From the NCBI RefSeq assembly GCF_001956215.1, contig NZ_MRTQ01000006.1, forward strand, positions 124,001-188,000: 64,000 nt of DNA, in the 5' to 3' direction. The position numbers and the translations under genes were made by a program. The DNA comes from Paenibacillus sp. FSL R5-0490. GTDB taxonomy: Bacteria; Bacillota; Bacilli; Bacillales; Cytobacillaceae. Of the stretch, positions 24,723 to 34,720 are shown in pieces (position 1 is the first letter of the stretch; the number at the start of each line of letters is the position of its first letter). The notes beneath the pieces were generated by a model. That model searched no databases. It was given only the letters and a program-made list of their open reading frames with translations, and was not told the origin of the DNA.

Positions 24723-26576
24723 TTATTTTCCATTCAATTCTTCGAGTTTCTTTTTAGATGGAGTTTCGTACTTCACAAACCCTTTCATATTGGTAATGTA
24801 ATGTCCGGACCCGACTCCGTACTGGCCGAAGAAATTGTAGTCATAGTTGTAGACACGGTAAACCTGACCAGGCTTTAGCACACGTACAAACTGAAGCTTG
24901 TTGTCAGCTGTACGTTTCCATAGGTTAATAGGCTTTTGAACGGTAATGCGGCCGATTTGGCCTTTGTTCATCAGTACGCCATCCCAATAAACCTTAGGTG
25001 CAGGCTTATTGTCATCTTCTTTAGGATCTTCAGGAGCTTTTGCTGTAATACGGCCTTCAACTTTTGTATTTACAGTGCCGATTTTTTGAATATAGGCAAT
25101 AAGCGCTTCATCGAGTGCAGGAAATTCATTGACAATCGCACTGTCTTTGAATGAGGTATACTCATCACCGCCGCTTGCCATGAAGTCATTTGTGGCAACG
25201 AGGTATTCTTTGTTCATATCGACAGGCACACCTTTGATCTTCATGTCCTGTACCCGATTTCCAGCTGCTTTAGATGCATCAATAACAAAAGTCAAACCTG
25301 AAACATGCGGGAAGGCTCCTTTAGCGTCAGGATATGAATTCACACCATTCTCAATTCCTGCTTTAATTTGGGAACCTGACAGCTTTTTTGTGACAATATA
25401 GTTACCAAAAGGCAGTACTGTAATAACATCGCCTTTTGTAATTTCCCCTTCAGCGATTGAGGCACGAATTCCGCCGCCGTTGGTGATAGCCATATCTGCA
25501 CCCGTCATGTCCACCATCGCATCGGTAATCAAGTTGCCGAGATTTGTCTCTCCTGCACGGACTTGTTCACGTTCTCCATCAAGTTTTACAGCCGTTTCAC
25601 CAATGACTTCAGACAGAATCTCTTCTTGAGCTGTCTGAATTTCATCGATTACTTCTTTAACAGCCGGATCTTCTTCAACGGCTGCAGTTTGTTCTTTTGT
25701 AATTAAACCGGCTGTTTTGCCCTTCAGTTCATTATTCTCAAAGGTCAGTTCCACCACGCCAAGATTTTTTGTGTACTCCCCAGCACTTACAATCAGTGTA
25801 TCATTTTCACCCTCCAGGCCTTCAACGAGCTTAGAGTGGCTGTGCCCATCAACAATCAGATCAATCCCAGGGGCACCCTTTGCCACTTTAATGGAAGTAT
25901 CTGTACTGGACTCATCAATTCCCAAATGTGTTACCGCAATTATCATATCAACGTTTTGAGCTTTCAATTCCGCCACCATCGCCTGTGCCTCTTTTACCGG
26001 ATCAGTGAAAGATAAGCCTTCAACATTTTTTGGATGTGTTTTATAATGAGTCTCTGGTGTCGACAATCCAAAGATCCCCAGTTTCAAACCGTCAACCTCT
26101 TTTATTTCATAAGGCTTCAGAAGGAGATTCCCATCCTGCTTGCGAACATTCGCGCTTAAGAGCGGAAACAGCATTTTGTCTTTCAGCTCTATTAATCTTT
26201 CATAGCCATAGTTGAAATCATGGTTTCCCGCAGCCATGCCATCATAGCCAACTTTATTCATCACATTAACAATGCTTTCTCCCTTGCTCAGCGTGGCAAA
26301 AGTGGTCCCGTGCAGGGTATCACCAGCATCTAAAAGCAATGTATTGGGATTTTTACTTTCATATTGCTTTACTAGAGTGGATAGTTTGGCAAATCCCATC
26401 CCATCATATTCGCCTTCAACAGCACGGCCATGAGAATCATTGGTATGAAGAATAGTGATTTTTTTGGTATTTGCGTCTGTATTCCCTTCTGCCTTAACCG
26501 CAAATGACCCGCTGAACCCGGATGAAATAACCATGGCGGATACCACGGCAATACAGCCCTTTTTCCAAATCCTCAT
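24723..26576 (-). CDS. Secreted 5'-nucleotidase / 2',3'-cyclic phosphodiesterase-family metallophosphoesterase with C-terminal GQIG module
   Basis: A 617-residue exported enzyme. Signal peptide (MRIWKKGCIAVVSAMVISSG...), metallophosphoesterase domain (about 35-290) with HTNDSHGR, LLDAGDTLHG, AAGNHDFNYG and DGHSHS metal-binding motifs, then the 5'-nucleotidase C-terminal domain (about 310-500; TNGGGIRASI, VLPFGN). A GQIG module closes the protein (about 535-617, VYWDGVLMNKGQIGRITVQK to YETPSKKKL). It should release phosphate from extracellular nucleotides. The ATG at 26576 (AGGAGG 6 nt before it) replaces a longer frame. It is divergent from an LtaS-family gene, and the shared intergenic region carries 11-bp-period repeats that look like phosphate-regulator sites. 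Confidence 0.92.
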   Translation of the reverse strand: MRIWKKGCIAVVSAMVISSGFSGSFAVKAEGNTDANTKKITILHTNDSHGRAVEGEYDGMGFAKLSTLVKQYESKNPNTLLLDAGDTLHGTTFATLSKGESIVNVMNKVGYDGMAAGNHDFNYGYERLIELKDKMLFPLLSANVRKQDGNLLLKPYEIKEVDGLKLGIFGLSTPETHYKTHPKNVEGLSFTDPVKEAQAMVAELKAQNVDMIIAVTHLGIDESSTDTSIKVAKGAPGIDLIVDGHSHSKLVEGLEGENDTLIVSAGEYTKNLGVVELTFENNELKGKTAGLITKEQTAAVEEDPAVKEVIDEIQTAQEEILSEVIGETAVKLDGEREQVRAGETNLGNLITDAMVDMTGADMAITNGGGIRASIAEGEITKGDVITVLPFGNYIVTKKLSGSQIKAGIENGVNSYPDAKGAFPHVSGLTFVIDASKAAGNRVQDMKIKGVPVDMNKEYLVATNDFMASGGDEYTSFKDSAIVNEFPALDEALIAYIQKIGTVNTKVEGRITAKAPEDPKEDDNKPAPKVYWDGVLMNKGQIGRITVQKPINLWKRTADNKLQFVRVLKPGQVYRVYNYDYNFFGQYGVGSGHYITNMKGFVKYETPSKKKLEELNGK

Positions 26577-26714
26577 TATAAACCTCCTGAATTTAAAGTT
26601 TATCATTACAAAAATATTATATATTAAAACTATTAAGATTTGTTTGATAGTTTGTAAAAGACGTTTAAAATTCCCATTCGACAAACTCCGCACGAACGCT
26701 GTCAGATTATTTTT

Positions 26715-26753
26715 ATTAATTTTCTGTTAATTAAGTGTTAAGATTTTGTAAAA
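26715..26753. promoter_or_regulatory. Four-fold 11-bp-period repeat, Pho-box-like
   Basis: Half-sites ATTAAT (26715), GTTAAT (26726), GTTAAG (26737) and GTAAAA (26748) are spaced exactly 11 bp apart. Bacillus PhoP binds tandem TT(A/C/T)A(C/A/T)A sites with that period; matches here are 4-5 of 6. It lies between a 5'-nucleotidase and an LtaS-family gene, both plausible phosphate-starvation targets. Assignment to PhoP is inference. Confidence 0.4.
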
Positions 26754-26773
26754 AGCGTTTGAGGGTGGGGAAC

Positions 26774-28639
26774 ATGAAGTTAATAAAGAAGCATTATCCG
26801 GCTCTCCTGTCTTTAGCTTTGCTGACAGGTTTTTTCAGCTTATGCTGGGCGTTTAAAACCTTTTATTTTATCTATGAATTGGAGCTTAACCCGCATAAGA
26901 AACTGATATTATTATCTTCTGGCGGTCTCGGGGCTGCAGTGTCAGGATTGATTTTTTTCAGAAAAAAAAGAGTCCAGACCGTTCTGGCCTTTATTGTTTA
27001 CCTGCTTCTCTCGTTTCTTTTATATGCAGATGTACTGTACGAACGTTATTATGATGCCATTCTTCATATCCAGTTGATGCAGCAGGCCAATCAGCTCGGA
27101 GATGTAAAGGACTCGATTGCATCGCTTGTTTACGTTAGTGATATCGTGTATTGGATAGACATCCCTGCCATTCTTCTGGCTCTTTATGTTTTTTCACGGA
27201 AAGAAAGAAACCTGAGGCACCCTCTCATTGGATCAGCCATGTTTGCTGCAGGCGCTGCTTTTATCTTATTTGCGGCCTTTTATCCGCTGAAGGATACCTT
27301 TTCTGATCAATATAAAGTTTCCCTCACAGGTATCCTGCCAGCCCATATCTATGATCTTTCGAGAACTTACCATAACCATGCTGCAGCCAAAGAAATAACT
27401 GCTGAAGAAAAGACAGAATTGGAGATTTTAAAGGACTATTTCAAAGGGAAACAGGATCTTTTAAAATCATCTCCCTATTTCGGAAAGTTTAAAGGGAAGA
27501 ATATTATTGTGGTGCAGGCTGAATCACTGAATGACTTTCCAATCGGCTTAAAAGTAAATGGTGAGGAAATAACCCCGCATCTGAATGAACTCATCAGCAC
27601 CAGCCACTATTATCCGAATATTTACCTTCAAATTGGGAGAGGCAATACGTCAGATGCTGAATTTGCTGCAAATAATTCTTTATATCCCATTGCAGATATG
27701 GGTGTTTATAAAACTTATCCAAAAAATAACTTCCTCTCGCTTCCGCAAGTACTAAAAAAAGAAGGATACGCAACGAGCGCTGCCCATGGAAATTCACCGG
27801 AATTCTGGAACCGGAGATTGGCCTATCCTAACCAGGGCTTCGATAACTTCTACAGTACTGAACATCTAAAAATTAAAGAAGATGAAGTAATCGGAATGGG
27901 CGTCTCGGATCGAAGCATGTTTAAACAAATGATAGATATCTATAAGGAAGAAGAAAAGCCGTTTTACAGTTTTATAGTCAGTCTGACGAATCATCGGCCA
28001 TTTGACTTGCCTGGTAAATATCAATCTTTGGATCTCCCTGCAGAATTTGCAGATACCTTAACAGGGAACTATCTGCAGGCTACGCATTATTTTGACCAGT
28101 CAATCGGTTACTTTATTGAAAAATTAAAAGAAGAACAAATATGGGATGATACGATCTTTGTCGTCTATGGAGATCATTACGGGCCTATTCCAAAAGATAA
28201 GGATGAGATTGACCAGCTTCTCGGCATCAGCTTCAACCAGAAAGAGCAATTCAATGTCCCGCTGATCATTCACCATCCAGGACAGACCGCAGCTGTTAAA
28301 AATGAGGTTATTGGAAGCCAGCTGGACATCTTCCCTACTCTTGCATCTCTGATTGGCACCGAACAGCCGCTTGCACATCTCGGGGCATCGCTTGATATCA
28401 AAAAAGAAGGCTTTGCCGGTTTTGCTTATGAAACGACCCCATACTCGTACTATTCGGGGCCATATGATTATGCTGCTTCACATAATGGAGTTTTCCAGGA
28501 TGGTATTTGCACAGATAACAAAACCGGGGAAAAAGTGTCCGTTAATGCCTGTAAAAAAACGTATGATCAGCTTGTAAAGGATGTTCAGCTTTCTGAATTT
28601 CTGCTGAAAAATAATTTAATTGGGGAATTGTTTAAATAA
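26774..28639 (+). CDS. LTA synthase family (LtaS-like) membrane sulfatase-fold protein
   Basis: A 621-residue protein with about five N-terminal membrane helices (to about residue 175) and an extracellular alkaline-phosphatase/sulfatase domain (about 230-600). Marks of the LtaS family: IIVVQAESLNDFPIG, the putative nucleophile Thr in GRGNTSDAEF, GFDNFYS, GVSDRSMF and VVYGDHYGP. Such enzymes polymerise or prime glycerophosphate chains of lipoteichoic acid. The start at ATG 26774 has GGGTGGGG close by; the longer GTG frame would overlap the repeat array. Divergent from the 5'-nucleotidase gene. Confidence 0.9.
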   Translation: MKLIKKHYPALLSLALLTGFFSLCWAFKTFYFIYELELNPHKKLILLSSGGLGAAVSGLIFFRKKRVQTVLAFIVYLLLSFLLYADVLYERYYDAILHIQLMQQANQLGDVKDSIASLVYVSDIVYWIDIPAILLALYVFSRKERNLRHPLIGSAMFAAGAAFILFAAFYPLKDTFSDQYKVSLTGILPAHIYDLSRTYHNHAAAKEITAEEKTELEILKDYFKGKQDLLKSSPYFGKFKGKNIIVVQAESLNDFPIGLKVNGEEITPHLNELISTSHYYPNIYLQIGRGNTSDAEFAANNSLYPIADMGVYKTYPKNNFLSLPQVLKKEGYATSAAHGNSPEFWNRRLAYPNQGFDNFYSTEHLKIKEDEVIGMGVSDRSMFKQMIDIYKEEEKPFYSFIVSLTNHRPFDLPGKYQSLDLPAEFADTLTGNYLQATHYFDQSIGYFIEKLKEEQIWDDTIFVVYGDHYGPIPKDKDEIDQLLGISFNQKEQFNVPLIIHHPGQTAAVKNEVIGSQLDIFPTLASLIGTEQPLAHLGASLDIKKEGFAGFAYETTPYSYYSGPYDYAASHNGVFQDGICTDNKTGEKVSVNACKKTYDQLVKDVQLSEFLLKNNLIGELFK

Positions 28640-28650
28640 TTTCGAGGGAT

Positions 28651-28705
28651 TCCAACAAAACCTGTGTATGACAGCGCAGAATTTGTTGGAATTTTTGTTG
28701 TTTTA
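28651..28705 (+). terminator. Intrinsic terminator of the LtaS-like gene
   Basis: ATTCCAACAAA and TTTGTTGGAAT form a stem followed by TTTTTGTTGTTTT. Confidence 0.75.
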
Positions 28706-28781
28706 ATCAAATAAAAAGGCGGTATATACGTAATAACTAAAAATTGGGATTGAAAATATATAAAAAGGAGTTGTTTTTCAA

Positions 28782-28931
28782 ATGAAAATTAAAGCAGGCA
28801 GCTGGAGTTTATTAACCCCCCAGGACAAATTGTTTATTTTGGAGGCAGTGAGCAGCCGCTCGAAAAACCGGAAACAGGAAGAGCAAGCTCCATCTCAAGA
28901 ATCATACATTCAATTATCATTTGATATATAA
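28782..28931 (+). CDS. Small protein, 49 aa
   Basis: A short ORF with AAAAAGGAG about 10 nt before its ATG. The product (start MKIKAGSWSLLTPQDKLFIL, end YIQLSFDI) is soluble, without signal peptide, basic in the middle. Not recognised. It lies alone between the LtaS-like and acyltransferase genes; the rest of this ~450-bp interval shows no other gene. Confidence 0.45.
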   Translation: MKIKAGSWSLLTPQDKLFILEAVSSRSKNRKQEEQAPSQESYIQLSFDI

Positions 28932-29091
28932 GTGTCTGTAAATTTTTTAACTATTTCCCTATCTTTGGATGCATTATTAACAAATCGATACTTTATGGTT
29001 AAAGTACGATAACATTCCGGACGGGCCCCTGTATTTCATATACGATGTAGTGGTAAATGAATTCTGTTACTACTGCAAGGATGTGAAAGTC

Positions 29092-30201
29092 ATGGGCAAA
29101 TCAAAAGCACATATCCAAGAGATTCATTATTTGCGGGCTATTGCCTGCATATGGGTACTATTGGTTCACGTTTCAGCCTCCTTCTACTTTGAGAACGGCG
29201 AAACGTATAATGAACTTACTCTTTTCATCAATCAAATTAGCCGATTCGGTACACCTATTTTTGCTCTGATCAGCGGATTTCTGCTCTTCTACCAGACCCG
29301 GACAAGAGGCTTTACTCTAAAAAAATTTGCTGTGAGCCGTTTTACGAAAATTGGTGTACCTTTTATATTTTGGAGCATTTTCTATCTACTATTTATGTAT
29401 TTCGTTCAAGGTGCCAATCCGTTTGAATCAGGGAAAAGACTGTTCCTGATCAACTTTGCTTTCGGCAATAGCTTTTACCATCTATATTTTATGTCAATTG
29501 TTTTTCAGTTTTACCTGCTGTTTCCGCTCCTGCAGCTGTTCCGTTCAAAAAAGAGCTGGATTTTCTTATTAGCAGGATCAACCCTAGTTAATTTATATTC
29601 ATTAAAAGCCTATAACCCGGGACAGTTCGAAGGAATCTGGCAGGTCATTCTCAGCCAGCGCGCCTTTTTGCCAAGCTGGATCTTCTTCTTTATTTTTGGG
29701 GGATTCTTAGCTTATTATTGGGAGCCGCTTAGCCAGTTCTCGAAGAAAAACAAGAAAATCTTAGGTGCGGGTGCCGCGATTATAACTGTAATGGCTGTGG
29801 TGGAATATAAAATCATCGGATCCATCCCATCAAACCGGGCGACTAATATGATTAATATCCCCATTATCACTCTTTTTATGATGGGTATTGGGGAAGATAT
29901 AAGGAAGATCAGCTGGCTGGAAATATTCCTTTCAAAAGTTGGAAGCCTTTCAATGGCCATTTATCTCGTCCATCCGTTTGTTCTTTTAACATTCCAATCA
30001 CTGGCACCGAAAAGCATTTGGAGTACAGTTAATTTTCCATTTGTTTTTGCTCTGATCCTGTCAGGAACAATTGGAGTGGTTAAGGTTATACAGCTTCTGC
30101 CTTATAATCAGTATTTGCTTACAGTGCCTAAAGTTAAGGACAAAAAGCCTGAAAAGGTAAAACGACTGAAGAAACTGGAAGCAGAATCGAATACGGCATG
30201 A
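29092..30201 (+). CDS. Acyltransferase-3 family (OatA/WecH-like) membrane acyltransferase
   Basis: A 369-residue polytopic membrane protein with about ten hydrophobic segments. Family motifs: IHYLRAIACIWVLLVHVSAS at the N-terminus with the catalytic-region His, and the later SMAIYLVHPF. These enzymes transfer acetyl or other acyl groups to sugars of the envelope or exopolysaccharide. Start at ATG 29092 (AAGGATG upstream); an in-frame ATG 42 nt earlier is less well placed. It lacks the extracellular SGNH domain of full OatA. The substrate is unknown. Confidence 0.88.
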   Translation: MGKSKAHIQEIHYLRAIACIWVLLVHVSASFYFENGETYNELTLFINQISRFGTPIFALISGFLLFYQTRTRGFTLKKFAVSRFTKIGVPFIFWSIFYLLFMYFVQGANPFESGKRLFLINFAFGNSFYHLYFMSIVFQFYLLFPLLQLFRSKKSWIFLLAGSTLVNLYSLKAYNPGQFEGIWQVILSQRAFLPSWIFFFIFGGFLAYYWEPLSQFSKKNKKILGAGAAIITVMAVVEYKIIGSIPSNRATNMINIPIITLFMMGIGEDIRKISWLEIFLSKVGSLSMAIYLVHPFVLLTFQSLAPKSIWSTVNFPFVFALILSGTIGVVKVIQLLPYNQYLLTVPKVKDKKPEKVKRLKKLEAESNTA

Positions 30202-30203
30202 TC

Positions 30204-30242
30204 ATAAAAGCCCTAATTCACAACTTGAATTAGGGCTTTTGC
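30204..30242. terminator. Bidirectional terminator
   Basis: AAAAGCCCTAATTC and GAATTAGGGCTTTT form a long perfect stem between convergent genes. Confidence 0.85.
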
Positions 30243-31193
30243 TTATCTGAAAATTTTATTTGGCACTTTTACTTCCGGCATACCGGCAGCATATGGCGCG
30301 ACTTCATATTCAAAGAATTTGATGGCAATACCGCTTCCTGTGAAATAGAAAGGACGCTCATTATTGATTGTGATTTCCTCCAAATACTCAGGGAAAATCA
30401 TTTCCCCTCTGGCAGCCCGATTTTTCAAATCAGTGATGGCATAATTCTTAATCTTGCCTCTTGCGGCGCTGGTTTTTGCCACATCAGTTAACTGCAGCTC
30501 AACACCCTTGATCAGGTCAAAATTATACGAGGTTACCGTTGACATTCCATGAACGCCGCCTGTGTACATGTAATCGTAAACTAAAATGCTCAGAAGGTTA
30601 TTTTCGTTATATTTCACCTTATAAGATACATCATAATCGTAGCTGTACATCCATTCTTCATCTTCTGGCACGTGGTAGCCATTGTCATAGTAATAATCCC
30701 ATCGATGCTCTTCCTCTTCATCCTCGAGATTTTGAGCACTTTCATAAGACTGTTCAAAATGGCTCTTAATAATTGCATTAATACGCTCTTTTGCGGCATT
30801 ATCCACTAAACTGCTTATTTGCGGATAAGTGAAATCCCCAATTTTCTTGTTCGTGAAGTTAACACCCAATGCCTGAAGCTTCACCTTGGATGGTGTTTCA
30901 TATTTCACTTTGTTATTGCGGTCTATATAATAGCCGCCGCCTAAACCAAGCTTGCCTGGAAGAAACGTATAAATTCTATAATTTTCTCCTGCCTTCAGTG
31001 TTCTGGACGGAGTTTTTTTAGATCCATCCCACTTGTATAACTCCGTGTTCTTTAAAACTGTTAATCTTCCAATCTGGCCTTTTTTCAGCTCTGCTCCATC
31101 CCACATTACCTTGGCGCTTGCGCCAGTGGGAATGGAGACGAAAAAAAGTAAGAAGGAAGCTAATACCATAACAGCTATTTTGGCTTTTTTCAT
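30243..31193 (-). CDS. Secreted GQIG-module protein with DUF3298 (RsiV-type) domain
   Basis: A 316-residue exported protein: signal peptide to about 27, GQIG module about 28-108 (VMWDGAELKKGQIGRLTVLK, KVKYETPSKVKL), then a DUF4163/DUF3298-type region (about 112-316; YDYMYTGGVHGMSTVTSYNF, FTGSGIAIKFFEYEVAPYAAG) with an inserted acidic, tyrosine-rich loop (about 160-185). In RsiV this domain binds lysozyme; whether it does so here is unknown. Monocistronic. Confidence 0.85.
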   Translation of the reverse strand: MKKAKIAVMVLASFLLFFVSIPTGASAKVMWDGAELKKGQIGRLTVLKNTELYKWDGSKKTPSRTLKAGENYRIYTFLPGKLGLGGGYYIDRNNKVKYETPSKVKLQALGVNFTNKKIGDFTYPQISSLVDNAAKERINAIIKSHFEQSYESAQNLEDEEEEHRWDYYYDNGYHVPEDEEWMYSYDYDVSYKVKYNENNLLSILVYDYMYTGGVHGMSTVTSYNFDLIKGVELQLTDVAKTSAARGKIKNYAITDLKNRAARGEMIFPEYLEEITINNERPFYFTGSGIAIKFFEYEVAPYAAGMPEVKVPNKIFR

Positions 31194-31376
31194 CGGATAC
31201 CTCCAGAAATTAGAAATGAATTCTTTTTTAGGATATCACACGCGATAGGTAAATAGAACTATACAAAAAAAATATATTTACTGAATATAAATTAGATAAA
31301 GAATGAAAGATCTAAAGGGACTAAAAACTAAACAGTAATAATAATTACGAGTTTTCTATTCTTTTTTGAAATATAG

Positions 31377-31411
31377 AAAGGGACACTCCAATATTTAAAA
31401 GTGTCCCTTAA
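31377..31411 (-). terminator. Intrinsic terminator of the SbsC-like protein gene
   Basis: AAGGGACACT and AGTGTCCCTT form a stem on the minus strand followed by a T-rich tail. Confidence 0.75.
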
Positions 31412-31421
31412 TCTATTAATA

Positions 31422-33716
31422 TTAGCTGTTAAATACTATTTCATAACCATTTGCACTAAATGATTTTCCCTTTAATTGCCCCAGCTTGATGTCCTTTAAA
31501 GCAGTGTTGGCAAACTTCTTCAGTATTTGCTGTTCTAAAGTATTTGCTGCATCTGAAGTCTGAGATGAGCTAAATGAAAGTAACAGTTGAGTAAAACTGA
31601 CGTTTGTTGTTTTTTCAATGTCTCCTATTGTAACGTCTGTTTTATTGATTGTTACCGTTGCAGTATTATTACCTTGTTTAGTTATTGTTCCGTAAGCATT
31701 ATTAAAAGTCGTTAATGCTGCTTTTCCAATACCCAAGTTAATGGTGATGGTAACAGGTGCACTTTCCTCACTGGTTACTTTATTTACTAATACTCCAGTA
31801 AGAGTAATTGGATCACTTCCAAATACCGCTCTCGCATTGGCCATATTAACTCCTTCTACTCCAGTATCTAGATTACCAAACAAATGCTTTGTGGTTACAG
31901 TTGTACCAGAAAGTACTATTGGTGTATCGATCCAATCTTCAGATGTGCCCATTGCTTTCAATGATGTAATTTTCAAATTGGAAGGTACATTTGTTCCTAG
32001 TGATACACTATAAAATATTTCATCATCATCAACATTAACCAGATCCACATTGATATTACTTGGATTGCTATCATCTACTGATTCTTTATCTAAGCCGGAA
32101 GTAAGACTATTATCCACATAAACAGGAGCATTCGAAGGTGGTGTCACAACTCCGCCACCGCCGCCAGCAGGAGGAGGTGTTACAGTGCCTTCACCCGGCT
32201 TCGTAACTTCACCCGGTTTATTTCCGCCAACTTCAATTCCTTCATCAGCTTTCTCGACTGTACCTTTGTTGTCGATTTCCACTTCGCCTTTTACTGAGGA
32301 ATCTTTCTTCACTTCTTTAACAACTGCACCTTTTGCTACTGAGATCTGGGCAGCTGCTTTGATGTTGATTTCTTTAACTTCAGTGCCTTCGCCAATTGCA
32401 ACGGCTGCGTTTTCACCTGTTACTTCGATGGCTGTTTCTGAGAAGTTGCCCTTAAGTGCAATTCCTTCAGAATTTTCTCCGCCTTTTGCTGCAATTGTAA
32501 CTGTTTCAAAAGAGCCGCTTTCCTTAGACTCTAAGTTTACTTTCCCTTTTGCTCCAGCTTTTTCTGACACGACAAGGTTCTTCACTTTTACACCTGTGTC
32601 AGCAACAAGATTGGATCCATTGGCGTCATTTACAACAAGGCTGTCCGCTTCTACGCCTTTCATGTATAGACTGTGATCAGCAATGTCCTCAACAATAATA
32701 GCTCCGCCTTTGCTGTTCACTTTATTAACCTTTACATTTTCAAGGTGAACCGTACCTGCTCCATTAGGTGAACCCAGTACTGTAAGGTTACCGTTAATTG
32801 AAACATTTTGAAGTTTGATATGTTCATTTTCTCCTGCATATAAGAAAATAGATTTGCTGGATTCGCTTCCTGATGCAGGACCAAATACGGAAGGTTTGTC
32901 AGCCGCTTTAGAATGAGCAACATATAGAGTTCCATGTTTGCTGAATTCTTTTTCTGTTTTTTCAAGGTCACTTAAAGAACTTTTGATTAATGGATTAGAT
33001 TCTTTAAGGCCATTCTTTGCAGCTTCTTTAATAAGGAATTCTACATTGCCTAAATACTGTGCTGCCTGCTCAGCATTATTATCTTTTAATGCTTTTTCAG
33101 CACGGTCGATTTGCATTTTAATAGAGACTGGATATAAAAGGTCTTTCAGCTGTTTCTCAGCAGAATGTTTATAGAAATCACGGAATTCTGTACGAGTTGT
33201 CACGCCATATACGCGATCAAGCATAAACGCATTTTTCTTAATCTCCCATGAAACTTCATGGTAAAGTTTTTCAGTCTGATCATCCACTTCGCCTTTTGCC
33301 GCTTTAGCTTTAAGCTCATTATATTTCTTCTGGATCTTCAAACCGGAACTTACAGCATCAATGTAAGCAACAGAACGGTTAAGATATGTAGCAACATTTG
33401 CATCAAGTCTTGCTGAAAGGACTTCTTTCTCTTTTCCTTTCAATCCCGCTACTTGCTTTCTGGCATCTGCCAAAAGGGCTTTCACCTCATTGTGCATCTT
33501 CATGTTTGGATATCCTACTAAATTGTTAGGATATTTTGTTTTGCGGTACTCGATAGATACTTCCCATTTTAGTGCACCAGCTAACTTTTCAGCTTTTACA
33601 ACCGCTTTTTCTGCAGAAGCATATGATGCCGCAGAAGCAGGATTCGACACAGCCATCACTGAAGCAGCAACCGTCGCAGCCATTAATGTTTTAGTCATTT
33701 TTTTCTTTTTACCCAT
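31422..33716 (-). CDS. Surface protein with SbsC-like N-terminal helices and beta-solenoid region
   Basis: A 764-residue exported protein (RBS AGAGGTG). Signal peptide to about 29; helical domain (about 30-265) resembling the N-terminal wall-polymer-binding region of S-layer protein SbsC (DRVYGVTTRTEFRDFYKHSA); a beta-solenoid-like region with repeating hydrophobic rungs (about 285-490; NVSINGNLTVLGSPNGAGTV); a Gly/Pro linker (about 500-535; TPPPAGGGGGVVTPP); and a C-terminal beta domain of about 230 residues. No LPXTG signal or SLH motif is seen. Likely a wall-associated structural or adhesive protein; the precise role is unknown. Confidence 0.8.
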   Translation of the reverse strand: MGKKKKMTKTLMAATVAASVMAVSNPASAASYASAEKAVVKAEKLAGALKWEVSIEYRKTKYPNNLVGYPNMKMHNEVKALLADARKQVAGLKGKEKEVLSARLDANVATYLNRSVAYIDAVSSGLKIQKKYNELKAKAAKGEVDDQTEKLYHEVSWEIKKNAFMLDRVYGVTTRTEFRDFYKHSAEKQLKDLLYPVSIKMQIDRAEKALKDNNAEQAAQYLGNVEFLIKEAAKNGLKESNPLIKSSLSDLEKTEKEFSKHGTLYVAHSKAADKPSVFGPASGSESSKSIFLYAGENEHIKLQNVSINGNLTVLGSPNGAGTVHLENVKVNKVNSKGGAIIVEDIADHSLYMKGVEADSLVVNDANGSNLVADTGVKVKNLVVSEKAGAKGKVNLESKESGSFETVTIAAKGGENSEGIALKGNFSETAIEVTGENAAVAIGEGTEVKEINIKAAAQISVAKGAVVKEVKKDSSVKGEVEIDNKGTVEKADEGIEVGGNKPGEVTKPGEGTVTPPPAGGGGGVVTPPSNAPVYVDNSLTSGLDKESVDDSNPSNINVDLVNVDDDEIFYSVSLGTNVPSNLKITSLKAMGTSEDWIDTPIVLSGTTVTTKHLFGNLDTGVEGVNMANARAVFGSDPITLTGVLVNKVTSEESAPVTITINLGIGKAALTTFNNAYGTITKQGNNTATVTINKTDVTIGDIEKTTNVSFTQLLLSFSSSQTSDAANTLEQQILKKFANTALKDIKLGQLKGKSFSANGYEIVFNS

Positions 33717-33938
33717 ATGAACACCTCTTCATTAAATTCCTACTGTACTAAAACGCACAAAAATAGGTATATTTTCATAGTTCCTTATATAAATATTACC
33801 ATTTGAGTAAAATCAAAACAATATGTTTATAAAAATTTACCATTTTAATATAATAATAGATGGATATTGCCGATATACACTAAAGGTGGAAATCTGTCGT
33901 ATGATGGCATATAAAAATAATAGTAAAGAGGGTATGAC

Positions 33939-34676
33939 ATGAAAAAAATCATAGTTTGGAGCATATCGATACTGGCTTTCATAGCTATAATGGCTGGAGG
34001 ATGGAAGTGGAATCAGCAGGTAGAAGAAACAGCTGCAGATGCGAAAGAGTCTCTGGAAATGCCTGCCGGCAAGAAAACTACTTCAAATAAATCCGGCCTG
34101 ACAAACGAGCAGGGTGAAGCAGAAAATACTGAGAAGGCTGAGTCTGATAAATCAAATAAGAGTTCTGACAAAGAAACTTCTTCCTCCCAATCAGACGGCG
34201 AAACTAAGCAGGGCGGCAAGAAAGAGAATGGTCAAAAAAGTGCTGATAATGAAAAATCGGATGATTCAAATGAGGCAGAATCAGCTTCTGCAGGAAATTC
34301 ATCTGATCAGGGCACAGCAAAAACAAATGAAAAGAAGAACAAGTCCCTTGCAGAAATAAAAACGTATTACAATAGCCTATTCTCAGAGCTTGAAGCACAG
34401 GAAACCAGTAAAATCGATCAGCTTGTTGTGGAAGCCAAAGCAGAAATAATCAGCAAAAAAACGCCAATGAGCGAGCTCATCGGCAAATATCAATCTTATG
34501 CGGGACTCATGGAGAGGAATGCAGACAGCACATTTAATACGCTTTATCAGCAGCTGCAATTTGACCTGGAATCCAATGGATATAGTTTAAATGAAGCACA
34601 GGAATTTCAGCAAACATACAATGCGAAAAAACAAGAACGAAAAAGCCGGGTTATAAGTCAGTTGAAAAACATGTAA
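33939..34676 (+). CDS. Membrane-anchored protein with low-complexity linker, 245 aa
   Basis: Begins with a membrane anchor or uncleaved signal (MKKIIVWSISILAFIAIMAG), then about 110 residues of Ser/Lys/Glu/Asn-rich low complexity, then a helical domain (about 140-245; SLAEIKTYYNSLFSELEAQE). RBS AAAGAGGGT lies 6 nt upstream. Family not recognised. It faces away from the SbsC-like gene, sharing its upstream region. An extracellular helical domain on a flexible stalk is the best description. Confidence 0.75.
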   Translation: MKKIIVWSISILAFIAIMAGGWKWNQQVEETAADAKESLEMPAGKKTTSNKSGLTNEQGEAENTEKAESDKSNKSSDKETSSSQSDGETKQGGKKENGQKSADNEKSDDSNEAESASAGNSSDQGTAKTNEKKNKSLAEIKTYYNSLFSELEAQETSKIDQLVVEAKAEIISKKTPMSELIGKYQSYAGLMERNADSTFNTLYQQLQFDLESNGYSLNEAQEFQQTYNAKKQERKSRVISQLKNM

Positions 34677-34683
34677 CAATCCG

Positions 34684-34720
34684 CAAAAAGGCAGGGGAAT
34701 CAGTTCACCTGCCTTTTTCA
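34684..34720. terminator. Bidirectional terminator
   Basis: AAAAAGGCAGG and CCTGCCTTTTT form a perfect stem between convergent genes. Confidence 0.85.
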
